A DNA stretch of 34,597 bases from Nostoc sp. WHI (GTDB lineage: Bacteria > Cyanobacteriota > Cyanobacteriia > Cyanobacteriales > Nostocaceae): the NCBI RefSeq assembly GCF_015714725.1, contig NZ_WBKM01000029.1, positions 1-34,597 of the forward strand, in the 5' to 3' direction. The notes under the pieces are model-generated. The model saw nothing but the letters and a program-made list of their open reading frames with translations, was not told the origin of the DNA and did not search any database. The position numbers were made by a program, and so were the translations under genes. Below, piece by piece: positions 31,699 to 34,597 of the stretch; the first letter of the stretch is position 1; each line of letters begins with the position of its first letter.

Positions 31699-34597
31699 CT
31701 ATCGAGCTTCAGGTAAAAAACCTCCCTCTCGCAGTTCCTCTATGCTATTCTTAACCGCCTGAATCAGATAATCAATATCTGCATCAGTATGTGCTGTAGA
31801 CAGAAAACAATTACGCCCTTCCCAGATGTAAATCCCTTTTTCTAGCAGGTGATAAAACAGCAAATCCAAATTGCCTGAAAATGAAAAGCGAAACAGGGAA
31901 CCAAAATTTACGATGCGGATGGGTAAATTTTCAGTTTGAAAGTAAGTATTCAAAGTCTCAGTTAACTGTGATGTGCGTTCATTTAACTCCTGCACTAAAG
32001 AATAGCCTTGTTTTTGAAGATACTCAAGCACCGCCTTGGCAGATGCCATTGTTATATGGTTTTTATTGAAAGTCCCGGCAAAAAATGTCTTTTCGGTCTG
32101 GGGGTATGAAGCGTCTCCATAGTTCCACAAACCGCCATCGATCGCATCCATATAAGCAGTCTTTCCTGCTACAATGCCAATCGGCATCCCACCACCGACA
32201 ATTTTGCCATAAATGGCGATGTCTGCTGTAATGTTAAACCATGCTTGCGCCCCGCCTGGGTGGATGCGGAAACCTGTAAGTACTTCATCAAAAATTAGGG
32301 CTGTTCCTGTTGCTTGTGTTAATTGCCTTAATTGCTGCAAAAATTCTTTGGGTTGTAAATCGGGTCGGCGACTCTGAACAGGTTCAACAAGGACTGCGGC
32401 TAATTCGTGAGCGTGAGCTTGCAAAATATCCAAAGATTTAGGATTATCGTAATCTAGTACCAAAACGTCTTTAACTGTCTGCGGAGATACTCCTGGTACA
32501 ATCGGTACAGCATTTATCTGATCATTCGATGCTGTAGCCAAAATTCCATCAAAATGGCCATGATAAGAATTAGCAAATAAAGCAATTTTACTACGACAAG
32601 TTGCTGTGCGTGCTAGACGTAGAGATGTCATCACCGCTTCTGTTCCAGAATTGCAGAATGTTACCCGTTCCATACCCGTAATCTCACAAATTAGCTGGGC
32701 TACTTCTCCGGCCAAATTTGACTGGGGGCCGATTTGTATACCTTGTTTAATTTGCTGTTCTAAGGCTTCAGTAATAAATGGTGGGTTGTGACCAAAAAGC
32801 AGTACACCAAATCCCATTGCAATGTCAACATACTCATTGCCATCCACATCCCAAAATTTGCCGCCTTGCGCCCGCTCTCCAATTATGGGATAGAGCATTT
32901 CCTTGATCGAAGGACGGAAACCCGCCACTGATCTGCTGTCGGCTAAAAATTGGCGATAGGCTTGCGATCGCTGTTTTGATTTTTGAGTCCGATTTGTATA
33001 TCTTAATATCAACCTGTCTAAATGTTCTTGCTGGATTGGATTTAGACTTTTGAATTGAGTTTCTTTTCTTTGTAAGCCAACATTAGTTACAGAAGGCTTG
33101 GATGCTGTTTGTTCAATTTCAAGTTTTGGATAAAAAGATACTCCGGCATCAGCTTGGTTTTGTTGACTTCCTTGGGGAAAATAAGTGTTAGATTTTGGTG
33201 GGCGATGATCTGATTCCAAAAATCCATGATCGGATAATGACACCTGCTCTGTCATACTGTTGCCGGAGAGAAGTTTTAACTGTTGAGACATCACCTTAAG
33301 CTGTTGCTTAATTATCATTTCTATGGTGGCATCAGGCGTTACTCCTACTTCGACAAAAGCCCCCATATCAGGCATTATTGGCTCTGTGGATGTAGTCGCT
33401 GCCTTCGGTTCGGCTGGTTGTGCAGGTTCTAACTGAGGTGTCCATTTTGGAGGTAAATTATCTTCTATATAGTTTGCTAAAGCATCAATAGTTGTTAACT
33501 GCTCAAATAATTGACGAATAGCAATTTTAATTCCAAAGGTATTTTCAATAGTTTGTACAGCGTCCATCAGTATAATTGAATCTGCGCCCATTTCTAGAAA
33601 AGGAGCGTAAATATCTACTTCAGATGGATGCGATCGCAGTAATTGGGCGATGTCAGAATGTAATACTGCAAGAATAGTATCTTTTTGAGTACTTTTAGGA
33701 AGTTCAGCTATCTGAGACTCAGATTTATTTTCGTCTGATTTCTGTTCATTTATATTATTCATAGTTAAATTAACTTTTTCAAACCAGTAACGTTTGCGCT
33801 GGAAGGGATAGGTGGGAAGTGACAGCCAACTTCTAGAATAGTCCCGATCAAATTCACTCCACTTAATACTGATTCCCCGGAGATACAGAGCAGATAAACT
33901 TTCTAATAACACCTGCCAATTATCTTGCTTTGGAACTAAAGAAGGCAGCCAGGTAGCTTTAACTTCCTGTTGGCAAGATTTGCCTAAACTTGACAGGATG
34001 GACTTTGGGCTAATTTCTATAAATATTTCACAGCCCTGCTGAAACATGGTATTTATCCCTGCCATGAATCTTACAGGCTCGCGGGAGTGGCGTCGCCAAT
34101 ATTTGGCATCTGGAACTTGCTCAGGCAAAATCATCTTACCCGTTAAGTTGGAAATTAAGGGGATGTCTGGAGCTTGAAACTTTATTTGGCTAGCTGTTTG
34201 TTCCAGTTCGTCTAAAATAGGAGCGATCGCGGGAGAATGAAAAGCATGGGAAACATTTAAAGCTCTAGTCTCCACACCTTGAGCGTTAAATATTGCTTTA
34301 ACTTCTTCAAGGGCTTTATCATCACCAGAAATCACAATATTTGCCACACCATTAATCGCAGCAACAGCTAACTGGCTATAAGATTCAATCACCTCCTCCA
34401 CCAATTCTTGCTCGGCAAACACAGCCAACATTCCCCCATCAGCAGGCAAAGACTGCATTAAACGCGCACGAATCGCCACCAACTTTAAGGCATCTTCTAA
34501 ACTCAAAACTCCCGCCACCGTTGCTGCAACATATTCTCCCAAACTATGACCCATAACCGCATCCGGTTCAATGCCCCAAGAACGCCACAATTGGCAG
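31699..34597 (-). CDS. Polyketide synthase, 3' part: acyltransferase - acyl carrier - class III aminotransferase
   Basis: The reading frame is open to the window edge, so the 5' end is missing. Counting from the TTG at 34590: acyltransferase 1-200 with GHSLG at 14-18 and HAFHS at 115-119 (the HAFH form predicts malonyl-CoA); post-AT linker TYPFQRKRYWFE at 260-271; an acyl carrier domain about 305-378 with phosphopantetheine Ser338 (GADSIILMD); a long linker; and a PLP-dependent aminotransferase of the glutamate-1-semialdehyde aminotransferase type at about 540-950 (SGTEA at 648-652, Asp768, Lys796 in YGKIVGGGMPIG). AT-ACP-AMT occurs in assembly lines such as McyE and MycA, where it adds a beta-amino group. 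Here the protein stops after the AMT instead of continuing into an NRPS module. It is probably the last gene of its cluster on this side. Confidence 0.9.
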   Translation of the reverse strand, partial: CQLWRSWGIEPDAVMGHSLGEYVAATVAGVLSLEDALKLVAIRARLMQSLPADGGMLAVFAEQELVEEVIESYSQLAVAAINGVANIVISGDDKALEEVKAIFNAQGVETRALNVSHAFHSPAIAPILDELEQTASQIKFQAPDIPLISNLTGKMILPEQVPDAKYWRRHSREPVRFMAGINTMFQQGCEIFIEISPKSILSSLGKSCQQEVKATWLPSLVPKQDNWQVLLESLSALYLRGISIKWSEFDRDYSRSWLSLPTYPFQRKRYWFEKVNLTMNNINEQKSDENKSESQIAELPKSTQKDTILAVLHSDIAQLLRSHPSEVDIYAPFLEMGADSIILMDAVQTIENTFGIKIAIRQLFEQLTTIDALANYIEDNLPPKWTPQLEPAQPAEPKAATTSTEPIMPDMGAFVEVGVTPDATIEMIIKQQLKVMSQQLKLLSGNSMTEQVSLSDHGFLESDHRPPKSNTYFPQGSQQNQADAGVSFYPKLEIEQTASKPSVTNVGLQRKETQFKSLNPIQQEHLDRLILRYTNRTQKSKQRSQAYRQFLADSRSVAGFRPSIKEMLYPIIGERAQGGKFWDVDGNEYVDIAMGFGVLLFGHNPPFITEALEQQIKQGIQIGPQSNLAGEVAQLICEITGMERVTFCNSGTEAVMTSLRLARTATCRSKIALFANSYHGHFDGILATASNDQINAVPIVPGVSPQTVKDVLVLDYDNPKSLDILQAHAHELAAVLVEPVQSRRPDLQPKEFLQQLRQLTQATGTALIFDEVLTGFRIHPGGAQAWFNITADIAIYGKIVGGGMPIGIVAGKTAYMDAIDGGLWNYGDASYPQTEKTFFAGTFNKNHITMASAKAVLEYLQKQGYSLVQELNERTSQLTETLNTYFQTENLPIRIVNFGSLFRFSFSGNLDLLFYHLLEKGIYIWEGRNCFLSTAHTDADIDYLIQAVKNSIEELREGGFLPEAR

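Overview
The window reads as a chromosomal segment of a filamentous, probably heterocyst-forming cyanobacterium of the Nostocales. The support is photosystem II genes (psbB, psbT), many HIP1 octamers (GCGATCGC), heptamer short tandem repeats in the intergenic gaps, several palindromic MITE-like elements, an SLH-domain outer-membrane porin, Ycf46 and a polyketide synthase with an aminotransferase domain. No rRNA or tRNA gene and no CRISPR array was seen. Assignments rest on recognised motifs and remembered family features; no database search was run.

Layout. 1-3850: psbB and psbT, then a ribosomal protein S1 gene with a repeat-rich acidic tail; psbT and S1 are each followed by a clear intrinsic terminator. 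3945-5422: a lone IS200/IS605-type TnpB unit with intact catalytic residues, divergent from a small ribbon-helix-helix (RHH) like gene; their promoters overlap on a palindrome. 5510-9834: a HAD-like phosphatase, a Uma2 nuclease-like protein, a GNAT/hypothetical pair, a family 2 glycosyltransferase and a DUF547 protein. 10081-10311: eleven copies of a 21-bp repeat. 10450-15766: a divergent pair, an SLH/OprB porin and a secreted beta-propeller/phosphoesterase fusion. 16059-16769: a MITE and a broken tnpB. 16861-22546: Ycf46 AAA ATPase, an SH3-domain lipid-anchored or membrane-anchored protein, an MHYT sensor histidine kinase and a peptidoglycan-binding protein. 22573-25599: SbcC. 25979-28624: a small membrane protein and an HTH-NACHT NTPase. 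29109-31521: two secreted paralogues sharing a C-terminal domain, one with SLH repeats. 31699-34597: the 3' end of a PKS (AT-ACP-aminotransferase) that continues past the window.

How parts connect. Most genes are monocistronic or in pairs, separated by repeats. Cell-envelope functions dominate the middle and end (porin, phosphoesterase, PG-binding protein, SLH proteins, glycosyltransferase). Mobile or conflict functions are scattered (TnpB, tnpB remnant, Uma2, NACHT). Dispersed repeats have run into coding sequence at least three times (ends of the GNAT, DUF547 and 70-aa membrane protein frames).

The strongest candidates for something not yet described are the RHH/TnpB unit with mirror-image overlapping promoters, the helically phased 21-bp array, the VirB10-like secreted pair, and the NACHT protein with its polypyrimidine-encoded Leu/Ser/Asp repeat tract.
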